Source of the DNA: DAOTYE01 sp034434915
GTDB lineage: Bacteria > Chloroflexota > Dehalococcoidia > Dehalococcoidales > RBG-16-60-22
DNA length: 45,944 nt
Direction of reading: 5' to 3'
Assembly: GCA_034434915.1 (NCBI GenBank)
Contig: DAOTYE010000058.1
Span: 1-45,944 of the forward strand
Shown: positions 1-7,775 of the stretch, one piece after another
How the letters are laid out: every line of letters starts with the position of its first letter
Position numbering within the stretch: position 1 is the stretch's first letter
Translations under genes and position numbers: made by a program
The notes under the pieces: generated by a model
Told to the model about the DNA's origin: nothing
The model's input: the letters and a program-made list of their open reading frames with translations, nothing else
Database searches by the model: none

Positions 1-31
1 GCCAGATTGACTCGGTGGTAGGTTGTACCAT
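1..31 (-). CDS. 5' end of an unidentified gene running off the window
   Basis: An ATG at 31-29 on the minus strand follows a strong ribosome binding site (GGGAGGAG, about 40-47). Only about ten codons lie in the window (MVQPTTESIW), too few to identify a product. A competing open frame without a good start covers about 41 codons just upstream and continues past base 1; it contains the stretch SHGTTYHRVN. Either could be the real frame. The gene follows the truncated recombinase on the same strand, so it may be cargo of a decayed mobile element; that is inference. Confidence 0.35.
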   Translation of the reverse strand, partial: MVQPTTESIW

Positions 32-112
32 GGCTTACTCCTCCCTTTGTCTCATAATCTAATGCTTTACCTGGAGTAGGAGCAAGCCCCAAAGCGTCCA
101 TTACCTTATGTC

Positions 113-502
113 TTACAACTGTCTCATTTTCGCTGAAGATTTACACTCCTGCGCGGCGAGCCAGTTAAAGAAGGTCTTCAGGGCGCGGTAGTGGGTGTGG
201 GCAGTGGTCCGGGCGAACTTCCGCTCCTGGAGGGAATAAAGATAGAGGCGGATTTCATGGGCGGTGATGCGCTTCAAGGTGGTGGGAAGGTTGTTTTCCT
301 TGATGAAGCGGACGAAATCGCCCACGCGGCGGGTATAATTGTCCAGGGTGACCGGGGACTTGCCGGATGAGCCGCAGTCAAAGAGGTACAGGTGGTAGTA
401 GGTTTCCAGCTCCGTTAGCCTTGCGCCGCAGTTAAGACCAAGTTCTAGAGGTGAGCGTAAACGAGACTGGGGAAGAGCAAAAAGACCGTGTTCTACAACC
501 AT
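113..502 (-). pseudogene. truncated tyrosine recombinase (N-terminal core-binding domain only)
   Basis: This 129-residue reading frame contains a SAM-like, core-binding N-terminal domain of phage-type tyrosine recombinases. The helical stretch from about residue 30 to 117 carries TLDNYTRRVGDFVRFIKE, the ITAHEIRLYLYSLQ segment and HTHYRALKTFFNWLAAQE, a pattern typical of XerC/D-like integrases. The catalytic domain with its R-H-R-Y residues (normally about 180 further residues) is absent: the frame stops nine residues after the LAAQE motif. The first 28 residues look unrelated to the family, so the true start may lie further in. It is read away from tRNA-Ile, starting 36 bases beyond the tRNA 3' end, the usual place for an integrase of an element that inserts into a tRNA. 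It is probably a remnant. A functional short binding protein is possible but less likely. Confidence 0.6.
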
Positions 503-537
503 TCATTTTAGGGCGCCTGCCGTTTTTTAGCTTCAAG

Positions 538-611
538 TGGGCCATTGTGGTCTCGAACCACAGACCTCGGTCTTATCAGGACCGCGCTCTAACCAGCTGA
601 GCTAATGGCCC
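538..611 (-). tRNA. tRNA-Ile (anticodon GAT)
   Basis: The minus strand folds into a complete cloverleaf of 74 bases. The acceptor stem is GGGCCAT with ATGGCCC, the anticodon stem is CGGTC/GACCG around loop CTGATAA (anticodon GAT), and the T arm is TGTGG-TTCGAGA-CCACA. The discriminator base is A. The 3' CCA is not encoded; the genome continues CTT. It lies 299 bases beyond the 3' end of 16S on the same strand, as in the 16S-23S spacer of many bacteria, but no tRNA-Ala or 23S follows. Confidence 0.95.
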
Positions 612-806
612 GGACGTATCACATTCTACGGCAAGTTACGGGAATAAATCAAGTAATTTCTGCGCAAGGTTCTGCCTGTGTTTGATATTTTCTCTGTCAT
701 TGCGATTAGCATAGTAAAGAACAAGCTCTATTAAGAATTCGCTGAGGTGAGAGCGTTTCTGGTTTCATCCGGACGCGCAGTGACTGCGGGAGAACCAAAT
801 AAAAAA

Positions 807-832
807 CCTTAACAGCTGAATAGCGGAAGGAA
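807..832 (-). other. 3' (trailer) arm of the 16S rRNA processing stem
   Basis: The 26 bases at 807-832 are the reverse complement of 2451-2476 on the other side of the 16S gene, with one mismatch. In the transcript the two arms would pair and loop out the whole 16S rRNA, the structure normally cut by RNase III. The rest of the spacer (613-910) holds a small hairpin at 845-862 (CTCCAAA/TTTGGAG) and no gene that I can see. Confidence 0.85.
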
Positions 833-910
833 GCTCCGGAAAGCCTCCAAAAAGCTTTGGAGATCGACCTGGAAGATATCATCCCACTGAATGGAATGAT
901 GTTCTCCCTA

Positions 911-2410
<1,500 letters not shown>

Positions 2411-2450
2411 AATTAATTTGCTTGTTGAGTTTGTTGAAAAAAACGGGGCT

Positions 2451-2476
2451 TTCCTTCCGCTATTCAGATGTTAAGG
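2451..2476 (-). other. 5' (leader) arm of the 16S rRNA processing stem
   Basis: Complementary to 807-832 at 25 of 26 positions. It lies about 40 bases upstream of the mature 16S 5' end on the minus strand, inside the transcribed leader. Confidence 0.85.
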
Positions 2477-2484
2477 TGCAAAAC

Positions 2485-2502
2485 GCCTCTTTTTCAAGAG
2501 GC
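2485..2502 (-). other. hairpin at the very 5' end of the 16S transcript
   Basis: GCCTCTT (minus strand, from 2502) pairs with AAGAGGC around a four-base loop and is followed by GTTTT. The -10 box ends at 2510, so the hairpin should occupy about the first 18 nucleotides of the rRNA precursor. It could protect the 5' end or act in early pausing. It also resembles a weak terminator. The role is inference. Confidence 0.6.
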
Positions 2503-2509
2503 AATACAT

Positions 2510-2538
2510 ATCATAGCACGAGGCTATTTTTTTGTCAA
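2510..2538 (-). promoter_or_regulatory. sigma-70-type promoter of the 16S gene
   Basis: On the minus strand a perfect TTGACA (2538-2533) is followed after exactly 17 bases by TATGAT (2515-2510). The spacer begins with a run of A. Transcription should start near 2503, about 93 bases before the mature 16S. Among the strongest promoter matches in the window, as expected for rRNA. Confidence 0.85.
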
Positions 2539-2632
2539 TACCGGGTGATAGCTTTTCACCGCAAGCGGAAAAATTTTATCACATTTTGGAAGTGACTTCA
2601 AATCCAGCAGAACTTCCAGACTTTACCCTGTG

Positions 2633-3274
2633 CTAGGTGATTAATGCCGCCACTATCCCGGCGAGGAAAATGCCGTCAAAAACTCCCGCCCCGCCGATGC
2701 TGATAAGGTGTGCGCCAAGGTGGCGGAACCGGTGCCAGTTCAGCAGGTCCGCGCCGATGAGCGTCCCCAGCGTGCCTGAGATGTATGCCACGGGCGCTGG
2801 GTTATCCCTCACCATCAGAACCGCCAGCCCTGCTGAGACTAGCGGCGGTATCCATGCCGGCAGGGTGATACCCATCCCGGGCACCAGGCGTGCCAGGAGC
2901 CGGGCGGCGGTTGCCACCACGGCAATTGCTATCAGAGTGGGCACAAGCGGGACTTTTGGGAACAGGTAGAGTGCAAACAGGGATGGAATCACCGCTCCGC
3001 CCACGTTAATGGCGATGACCTGATGGGTTACCCTGGGCGGAAGATAAAAGAAGAAGCGGGCATAGAGGGGTAATGGCTGTTCATAAGCTATCCGGCGGCG
3101 CGAGATAGGGATATTGATGACACTGCCGATGATGGTGGCTAAAAGCAGTGCAATTGCTGTTTCCGGGGAGAGTCCCAGCTTGCCGAAGGATATTGTCACA
3201 ACATTAAAGAAGAGAAGCATGAAGAGAGCCGGAACAGCGATGATGACCAGAAAGATAAGCCCGAGGCAACCCAT
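2633..3274 (-). CDS. DUF1614-family integral membrane protein
   Basis: A 213-residue, very hydrophobic protein with about seven membrane segments starting at residue 4. The ending, with ISIGGAGVFDGIFLAGIVAA, and a GTLGTLIGADLLN segment before it are the features I associate with the DUF1614 family, common in Chloroflexota, Firmicutes and archaea. No biochemical role is established to my knowledge. ATG at 3274 is the natural start; there is almost no Shine-Dalgarno, and a TATAAT box ends 11 bases upstream, so the message would be nearly leaderless. The gene is divergent from birA and lies downstream of nothing else on its strand, so it seems to be a single-gene unit. Confidence 0.75.
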   Translation of the reverse strand: MGCLGLIFLVIIAVPALFMLLFFNVVTISFGKLGLSPETAIALLLATIIGSVINIPISRRRIAYEQPLPLYARFFFYLPPRVTHQVIAINVGGAVIPSLFALYLFPKVPLVPTLIAIAVVATAARLLARLVPGMGITLPAWIPPLVSAGLAVLMVRDNPAPVAYISGTLGTLIGADLLNWHRFRHLGAHLISIGGAGVFDGIFLAGIVAALIT

Positions 3275-3284
3275 ACTTCTTTAG

Positions 3285-3290
3285 ATTATA
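3285..3290 (-). promoter_or_regulatory. -10 box for the DUF1614 gene
   Basis: A consensus TATAAT on the minus strand ends 11 bases before the ATG at 3274, which predicts a 5' leader of only about 4-5 bases. The -35 region (about 3308-3313) does not match the consensus, so this is a one-box call. Confidence 0.45.
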
Positions 3291-3318
3291 CCTGATTAAA
3301 TCCCGGAAGCGCTAATTC

Positions 3319-3347
3319 TTGATGGCTGGTCTATTTTGGTGTAGTAT
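3319..3347 (+). promoter_or_regulatory. promoter of birA, leaderless type
   Basis: TTGATG (3319-3324), 17 bases, TAGTAT (3342-3347). The start of transcription would fall at about 3353-3355, on the ATG at 3352 or just before the one at 3358. This implies a leaderless message, which agrees with the lack of a ribosome binding site there. Confidence 0.5.
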
Positions 3348-3351
3348 CCTG

Positions 3352-4137
3352 ATGAAGATGAAAGATAGCCTCTCAGCGCAGACAGTTAGTACTGGTTTGC
3401 CTAATCAGCTTATCGGTAAGAAGGTGCTTTTCTTCCCGCGGGTCACCTCAACGATGGACATCGCCCGGGAGGCAGCCGGGCAGGGTGCGCCAGAAGGCAC
3501 GGTGGTGCTGGCTGATGAGCAGACGGCGGGGAGGGGCAGGATGAGGCGGTCTTGGTTTTCCCCGCAGGGGAGCATCTCTCTTTCTGTCCTGCTTTACCCG
3601 CAGAAGTCTTTTTTGCCATATCTGGTGATGCTGGCATCACTTGCCGTCGTCCATTGCATAGAGAAGGTGGCGGGCGTCAAGGCGGATATTAAATGGCCCA
3701 ATGACGTACTGATAAAAGGCAAAAAAGTCTGTGGCATCTTGCTTGAGAGCGATGTGCGAGAAGAGAAGGTGGCTTATGCCATTATCGGCATCGGCATCAA
3801 TGTCAATATGAATCTCGCTGATTTCACGGAGATAGCCGCCATCGCCACCAGCTTATCTCAGGAGACAGGTAAAGAATTCTCGCGCCTGGCGCTGGCCAGG
3901 GAGCTTCTCGTGGAGCTGGAAAAAATGTATTTGACTCTTCCTGCTGGAGATGCCATTCACAAAGAATGGAAAGCCCGTCTCATCACGCTGGGAAAGAGCG
4001 TGCTGGTGAAATCCGGAGGCGCTTTCCTGAAAGGAATAGCCGAAGATGTTACCGCCGAAGGCAGGCTATTGCTCAGGCAAGCTGATGGAAGCATGCAGGA
4101 AATCATTGCCGGGGACGTGACTCTGCGTGAGCCTTAG
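3352..4137 (+). CDS. birA: biotin-[acetyl-CoA-carboxylase] ligase
   Basis: Attaches biotin to the biotin carrier of acetyl-CoA or related carboxylases, through biotinyl-AMP. The BPL/LplA catalytic core is complete: STMDIAREAA, the nucleotide loop GRGRMRRSWFSPQG at about residues 60-73, KWPNDVLIKGKKVCGILLE with the catalytic lysine, GIGINVN, and a C-terminal SH3-like domain with GKSVLVKSGG and the final GDVTLRE. There is no N-terminal helix-turn-helix, so this is a group I ligase that does not repress biotin genes. The frame opens at TTG 3319, but the promoter overlaps that segment; ATG 3352 or 3358 is the better start (about 260 residues). Confidence 0.93.
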   Translation: MKMKDSLSAQTVSTGLPNQLIGKKVLFFPRVTSTMDIAREAAGQGAPEGTVVLADEQTAGRGRMRRSWFSPQGSISLSVLLYPQKSFLPYLVMLASLAVVHCIEKVAGVKADIKWPNDVLIKGKKVCGILLESDVREEKVAYAIIGIGINVNMNLADFTEIAAIATSLSQETGKEFSRLALARELLVELEKMYLTLPAGDAIHKEWKARLITLGKSVLVKSGGAFLKGIAEDVTAEGRLLLRQADGSMQEIIAGDVTLREP

Positions 4138-4147
4138 CGCGGATTGT

Positions 4148-4177
4148 CCGGGGCTTGCCCGGATGAGCAAACCCCGG
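4148..4177. terminator. stem-loop between convergent genes
   Basis: CCGGGGCTTGC (4148-4158) pairs with GCAAACCCCGG (4167-4177) with one G-U pair around an eight-base loop. It lies between the convergent ends of birA and the slipin gene and could stop transcription from both sides. Neither strand has a clear run of U after it, so intrinsic termination is not certain. Confidence 0.5.
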
Positions 4178-4191
4178 CTATTCAGGGCTGT

Positions 4192-4971
4192 TTATTTGGC
4201 GGGTTTTTCTCCAGGACCTGAACTCTGCTTTCTATCCATGAACATCTTTATAAGGTCAATTGGCAGTGGGAAGATGATGGTGCTGTTCCGTTCCGAGGCG
4301 ATTTCAGTCAGCGTCTGGAGATAGCGGAGCTGGAGCGTGGTCGGCTCGCGGGCGATGATGGAGCCTGCCTCTGCCAGCCTCTCTGACGCCTGGAACTCAC
4401 CATCGGCGTGGATGATTTTAGCGCGGCGTTCCCTTTCTGCCTCTGCCTGTGCCGCCATGGAGCGCCGCATGGTCTCAGGAAGCTCAACGCTTTTGATTTC
4501 CACGGCGCTGACCTTGACGCCCCACGGGTCCGTCTGCTCATCAATGATTTTCTGGAGCATCTGGTTCAGTTTTTCGCGTTCAGTCAGGAGCTCGTCAAGC
4601 TGTGACTGCCCCAGGACGGTGCGGAGGGTGGTCTGGGAAATCATGGAAGTGGCGCGGATGAAATCAGTTACCTTGACCACAGAAGCTTCAGGGTCAACGA
4701 CTCTAAAATAGACCACGGCGTCCACTTTCACGGTAACGTTGTCTTTGGTTATCACTTCCTGAGGCATGACATCCATGGGGATGGTCCTCAAGTCCACCTT
4801 CACCATGCGGTCAACGAAGGGAATGATGAAGAACAAGCCCGGTCCCTTGGCACCGATGAGTCTGCCCAGCCGGAAAATGACGCCGCGCTCATACTCGGAC
4901 ACGACTTTGATTGCCATCGGCAGGATGAGAAGCAACAGGACGATAATGACACCCAGGATAATCAGTTCCAT
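4192..4971 (-). CDS. slipin / prokaryotic stomatin (SPFH domain membrane protein)
   Basis: 259 residues. One N-terminal membrane segment (about 2-21) is followed by the SPFH/Band 7 domain: SEYERGVIFRLGR, GPGLFFIIPFVDR, VDLRTIPMDV, then TKDNVTVKVDAVVYFRV, and an Ala/Glu-rich helix with AAQAEAERERRAKIIHADGE (about 170-190). This is the standard layout of bacterial slipins, which form ring- or cage-like assemblies on the membrane. The start has a strong AAGGAGGTG site. It follows nfeD by 12 bases on the same strand, the classical NfeD-slipin pair, in which the NfeD serine protease can cut the slipin C-terminus (known from Pyrococcus PH1510/PH1511). Acts at the cytoplasmic membrane. Confidence 0.92.
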   Translation of the reverse strand: MELIILGVIIVLLLLILPMAIKVVSEYERGVIFRLGRLIGAKGPGLFFIIPFVDRMVKVDLRTIPMDVMPQEVITKDNVTVKVDAVVYFRVVDPEASVVKVTDFIRATSMISQTTLRTVLGQSQLDELLTEREKLNQMLQKIIDEQTDPWGVKVSAVEIKSVELPETMRRSMAAQAEAERERRAKIIHADGEFQASERLAEAGSIIAREPTTLQLRYLQTLTEIASERNSTIIFPLPIDLIKMFMDRKQSSGPGEKPAK

Positions 4972-4983
4972 CTATGCACCTCC

Positions 4984-6309
4984 TTATTTTTCTTTTTTGG
5001 TTACATGTAGTTTCAGACCATCAACTCTGGTGATGACCACTTCTTCTCCCGGCTCCGCCTGACCCTTTTCCATGACTGCCAGCCAGCGCTCTCCTTTGAA
5101 AAACACTGACCCTTCCGGTTTGAGTGCTGTTCTGGCAACCGCCGTTTTGCCGATAAGTTCCTCTCTGCCGGTGGTTGCCTGGCGCCGGTGAGCGCGGATG
5201 ACCCGGCTTATGACGAAGGCGAAGATACCGGCGAGGAGGATGGCGACAAAGGCGATGAGCCATGGGTCAACTCTGAACAACTCCGGATTACCTCCTTGCC
5301 CTTGAAATAGTATCAGCGCCCCTACCACCAGAGAGATAATGCCTCCCGTGGTAAAGAGCCCGAAGCTGGCGGTGAGCGCTTCTCCCACAAAAAGCCCGAT
5401 GGCAAGCACGATAAGCAGAATGCCGGCGATGTTCACTGGCAGTTGGCCCAGGGCATAGAACGCCAGTATGCCGCTGATGGCGCCGACAATGCCCGGAAAA
5501 ATAAGTCCGGGATTAAAAATTTCCACCATGATGCCCAGTGTGGCAATGCTCAGCAGGAGGAAGGCGATGTTCGGGTCAGCGATGGTATAGAGGAAGCTCT
5601 CAATGGCTCTCATCTTCACTGGGATGATGGTGACATTTGTTGTCTGCAGGGTAACGTTGCGACCGTCCAACATGGTCACCGTGCGCCCGTTAAGCTGGGT
5701 GATGAGGGTATTCAAATCCGGGGACACCAGGTCAATGACGTTTAATGTCAGGGCTTCCTGCTCAGTGATAGAGACACCCTCTCTCACTGCCCTTTCTGCC
5801 CACTCCGGGTTGCGCCCCCGTGATTCTGCCAGGCTTCTGATATACGCCGCGGCGTCATTGATGATTTTTTGTTTCAGCTCATCCGGGACTTCCTGAGCCT
5901 GTCCTTCACTGCTCAGAGACACTGGCGTTGCCGCGCCGATGGCAGTGTTCGGCGCCATGGCGGCAACATGAGCAGAAAGAGTGATGTATAGTCCGGCTGA
6001 GGCGGCGCGGGCGCCGGACGGGGACACATAAACCACCACCGGGACACGGGAATTGACGATTTTCTGAATAATGTTACGCATTGCGGTGTCCAGTCCGCCG
6101 GGGGTGTCCATCTGGATGATGACTGCAGTCACATTGTCTTTTTCTGCCTGGTCAATGCCGCGGCTGATGTAGTCATGGAGCACGGGGTTAATGGTGCCCT
6201 TGACCTCAATGACGTAAATAGAAGGGTGCGGCGTCTGGGCTACCACCACTGCTGATATCACCAGCACAAGGGTGAGCGCTAACAGCAGAATGCGAAAGAG
6301 CCTCAACAT
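4984..6309 (-). CDS. NfeD-family membrane serine protease (long form)
   Basis: 441 residues in three parts. A signal or anchor helix (about 5-24) leads into a ClpP-like protease domain with QMDTPGGLDTAMRNII at about 66-81, nucleophile Ser104 in ARAASAG, and MAPNTAIGAA at 118-126; a lysine in ELKQKIIND (146 or 148) is the likely general base of the Ser-Lys dyad. Four or five membrane segments follow (about 247-370), then a soluble NfeD OB-fold domain (about 384-436: ELIGKTAVARTALKPEG ... GEEVVITRVDGLKL). It is read together with the slipin gene. A good TTGCAT-N17-TATACT promoter lies upstream. The ATG sits only a few bases after GGGGGAG, so a TTG one codon later is also possible. Confidence 0.92.
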   Translation of the reverse strand: MLRLFRILLLALTLVLVISAVVVAQTPHPSIYVIEVKGTINPVLHDYISRGIDQAEKDNVTAVIIQMDTPGGLDTAMRNIIQKIVNSRVPVVVYVSPSGARAASAGLYITLSAHVAAMAPNTAIGAATPVSLSSEGQAQEVPDELKQKIINDAAAYIRSLAESRGRNPEWAERAVREGVSITEQEALTLNVIDLVSPDLNTLITQLNGRTVTMLDGRNVTLQTTNVTIIPVKMRAIESFLYTIADPNIAFLLLSIATLGIMVEIFNPGLIFPGIVGAISGILAFYALGQLPVNIAGILLIVLAIGLFVGEALTASFGLFTTGGIISLVVGALILFQGQGGNPELFRVDPWLIAFVAILLAGIFAFVISRVIRAHRRQATTGREELIGKTAVARTALKPEGSVFFKGERWLAVMEKGQAEPGEEVVITRVDGLKLHVTKKEK

Positions 6310-6341
6310 CTCCCCCTTTCCAGAGGTTTTCCCCTTCTATG

Positions 6342-6370
6342 AGTATATCTTTACTACTCTAGTAATGCAA
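6342..6370 (-). promoter_or_regulatory. promoter of the nfeD-slipin operon
   Basis: On the minus strand TTGCAT (6370-6365), exactly 17 bases, TATACT (6347-6342), 33 bases before the nfeD start. The -35 box lies at the edge of the repeat-like element at 6361-6430. Confidence 0.6.
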
Positions 6371-6430
6371 GACTAGCCGCAGTAATGCCGTGGAGATTGC
6401 TTCTTCGCTGACGCTGCGCGCAATGACATC
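6361..6430. repeat. fragment of an interspersed intergenic repeat (tentative)
   Basis: The bases resemble the scattered intergenic repeats, found in many bacterial genomes, that read like GTCATTGCG...GAAGCAATCTC on one strand (here the minus strand, about 6392-6430). Only one copy is in the window, so repetition cannot be shown from the sequence. The rest of the 6310-6542 gap holds the two divergent promoters and no gene that I can see. Confidence 0.3.
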
Positions 6431-6485
6431 AAAACAAAGGAGCCAGGACGAACAAAAATTAGTTACCATAAGATTGCCCTCGCAG

Positions 6486-6515
6486 TTGAATGACGTGCTG
6501 ATTTGATGGTAGAAT
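6486..6515 (+). promoter_or_regulatory. promoter of the his operon
   Basis: TTGAAT (6486-6491), 18 bases, TAGAAT (6510-6515), 27 bases before hisZ. I saw no leader peptide rich in histidine and no attenuator hairpin between it and the gene. Confidence 0.55.
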
Positions 6516-6542
6516 TCAACCACAAAATCTGAAGGGTGCAGT

Positions 6543-7775
6543 ATGAAAGTCCAGAGATGTAAGGGCATGAGGGATTTAACGCCGGAAGATATGATGCGCT
6601 TCCGGTTCATTGAGGAGACCTTCCGGGAGAGCTGTCGCCGGTGGGGCTACCAGGAGGTGAAAACCCCCACCGTTGAATATCTGCATTTGTTTACCTCTGC
6701 CGGCACGCTCACGCCGGGCATGCTGAGCAGGGTATATTCCTTTCTTGACTGGGACGGGTGGAGTGGGGAGAGGGTGGTTTTGCGACCGGATGGCACCATT
6801 CCCATCGCCCGCATGTATATTGAGAGCATGGCGGAGAAGGAGTTTGCCAGGCTCTGCTATGTGACCAATAGTTTCATTTTTGAGGAGACGGGCAAAAAGG
6901 ACCGGGAACGGTGGCAGTGCGGGGCGGAGCTTATCGGCGCGGGCACACCGCAGGCGGACACGGAACTGATTTCTCTGGCTTCAGAGGTGCTCCGGAAATT
7001 GAAATTTGATGATGTAGAATTGCGTCTGTCCCATGCCGGCTTAACAAAGTCACTGCTTGCCAGCCTTGAATTGAGCGCGGAGGAGCAGATGGCAGTCTTT
7101 GACCAGGTGCTTGAGGGGAATGAGGAAGCCCTGACGAAGGTGAAATCAAAACGGCCCGGTCTGGAGACAGTGCTCCTGCCCTTGCTCAGCCTGAAGGGGC
7201 AGTCGTCAGGCTTTTTGAAGAACCTTAAAGCGGTGGCTAAAAAGAGTGTGCCGGAGGCGGAGGCGTATTTCAATGATTTTATTAACATCGTAGAACTGCT
7301 GGAGGCGCTGGAATGCCGGTTCCAGATTGACGTAGCTTCTGGTGCGGGCTTTGAGTATTATACCGGCGTTATCTTCCAGTTTTTTATTGCTGGAGAGAAG
7401 GTGGGCGGCGGTGGGAGATATGATGGGCTTATCCCGTCAATGGGTGGCGGCAATGTGCCTGCCTCAGGCTTCGCTCTTTACCTTGACCGCCTCATGAACC
7501 TCACGAAGCCGGAATTGCTGACAGGAAAAACGCAGGAACGTATTCTGGTGAACGGGATGAGTCCCCGAGCAGTATTTGACGCCGCCTGTCGCTTGCGTGA
7601 CGCAGGCTATATCGCTGAGCTAGACTTGGCGGTCAAAAAGCGGGCAGAACCCCAGTGGGCGCTTTATGTTGAAGATGGCGCATTTACCCTCACCAACCTT
7701 TCCAGCGGCAAGAAGCGCGTAGCACGCACTCTGGAAGAAGTCCTGCGCAGTATCAGGGGGAGAAGGTGGCGGTAA
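6543..7775 (+). CDS. hisZ: ATP phosphoribosyltransferase regulatory subunit HisZ (HisRS paralogue)
   Basis: 410 residues with the class II aminoacyl-tRNA synthetase fold of histidyl-tRNA synthetase: GMRDLTPEDM at the N-terminus, motif 2 VVLRPDGTIPIARMY (about 79-93), and GGGGRYDGLIPSMGGG leading into motif 3. The HisRS signature LVRGLDYYTG is changed to GAGFEYYTG, losing the arginine needed for activation, and the C-terminal domain (from about 330) is poorly conserved. With hisG next door this points to HisZ, which binds short-form HisG, makes it active and transmits histidine feedback, rather than to a true HisRS. Its last ten bases overlap hisG. Start ATG 6543 follows GAAGGGTGC. Confidence 0.88.
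   Translation: MKVQRCKGMRDLTPEDMMRFRFIEETFRESCRRWGYQEVKTPTVEYLHLFTSAGTLTPGMLSRVYSFLDWDGWSGERVVLRPDGTIPIARMYIESMAEKEFARLCYVTNSFIFEETGKKDRERWQCGAELIGAGTPQADTELISLASEVLRKLKFDDVELRLSHAGLTKSLLASLELSAEEQMAVFDQVLEGNEEALTKVKSKRPGLETVLLPLLSLKGQSSGFLKNLKAVAKKSVPEAEAYFNDFINIVELLEALECRFQIDVASGAGFEYYTGVIFQFFIAGEKVGGGGRYDGLIPSMGGGNVPASGFALYLDRLMNLTKPELLTGKTQERILVNGMSPRAVFDAACRLRDAGYIAELDLAVKKRAEPQWALYVEDGAFTLTNLSSGKKRVARTLEEVLRSIRGRRWR

Noticed and set aside
1..620. Direct repeat of the tRNA-Ile 3' end as an attachment site
   Set aside because: No second copy of the T arm/acceptor sequence is present in the first 540 bases; the other end of any element would be outside the window.
538..700. tRNA-Ala or 23S start after tRNA-Ile
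   Set aside because: Looked for on both strands between base 1 and 700; neither a second cloverleaf nor a 23S 5' end is there.
6359..6610. 83-codon minus-strand frame containing RSVSEEAIS
   Set aside because: The peptide comes from the intergenic repeat-like DNA and overlaps hisZ on the other strand.
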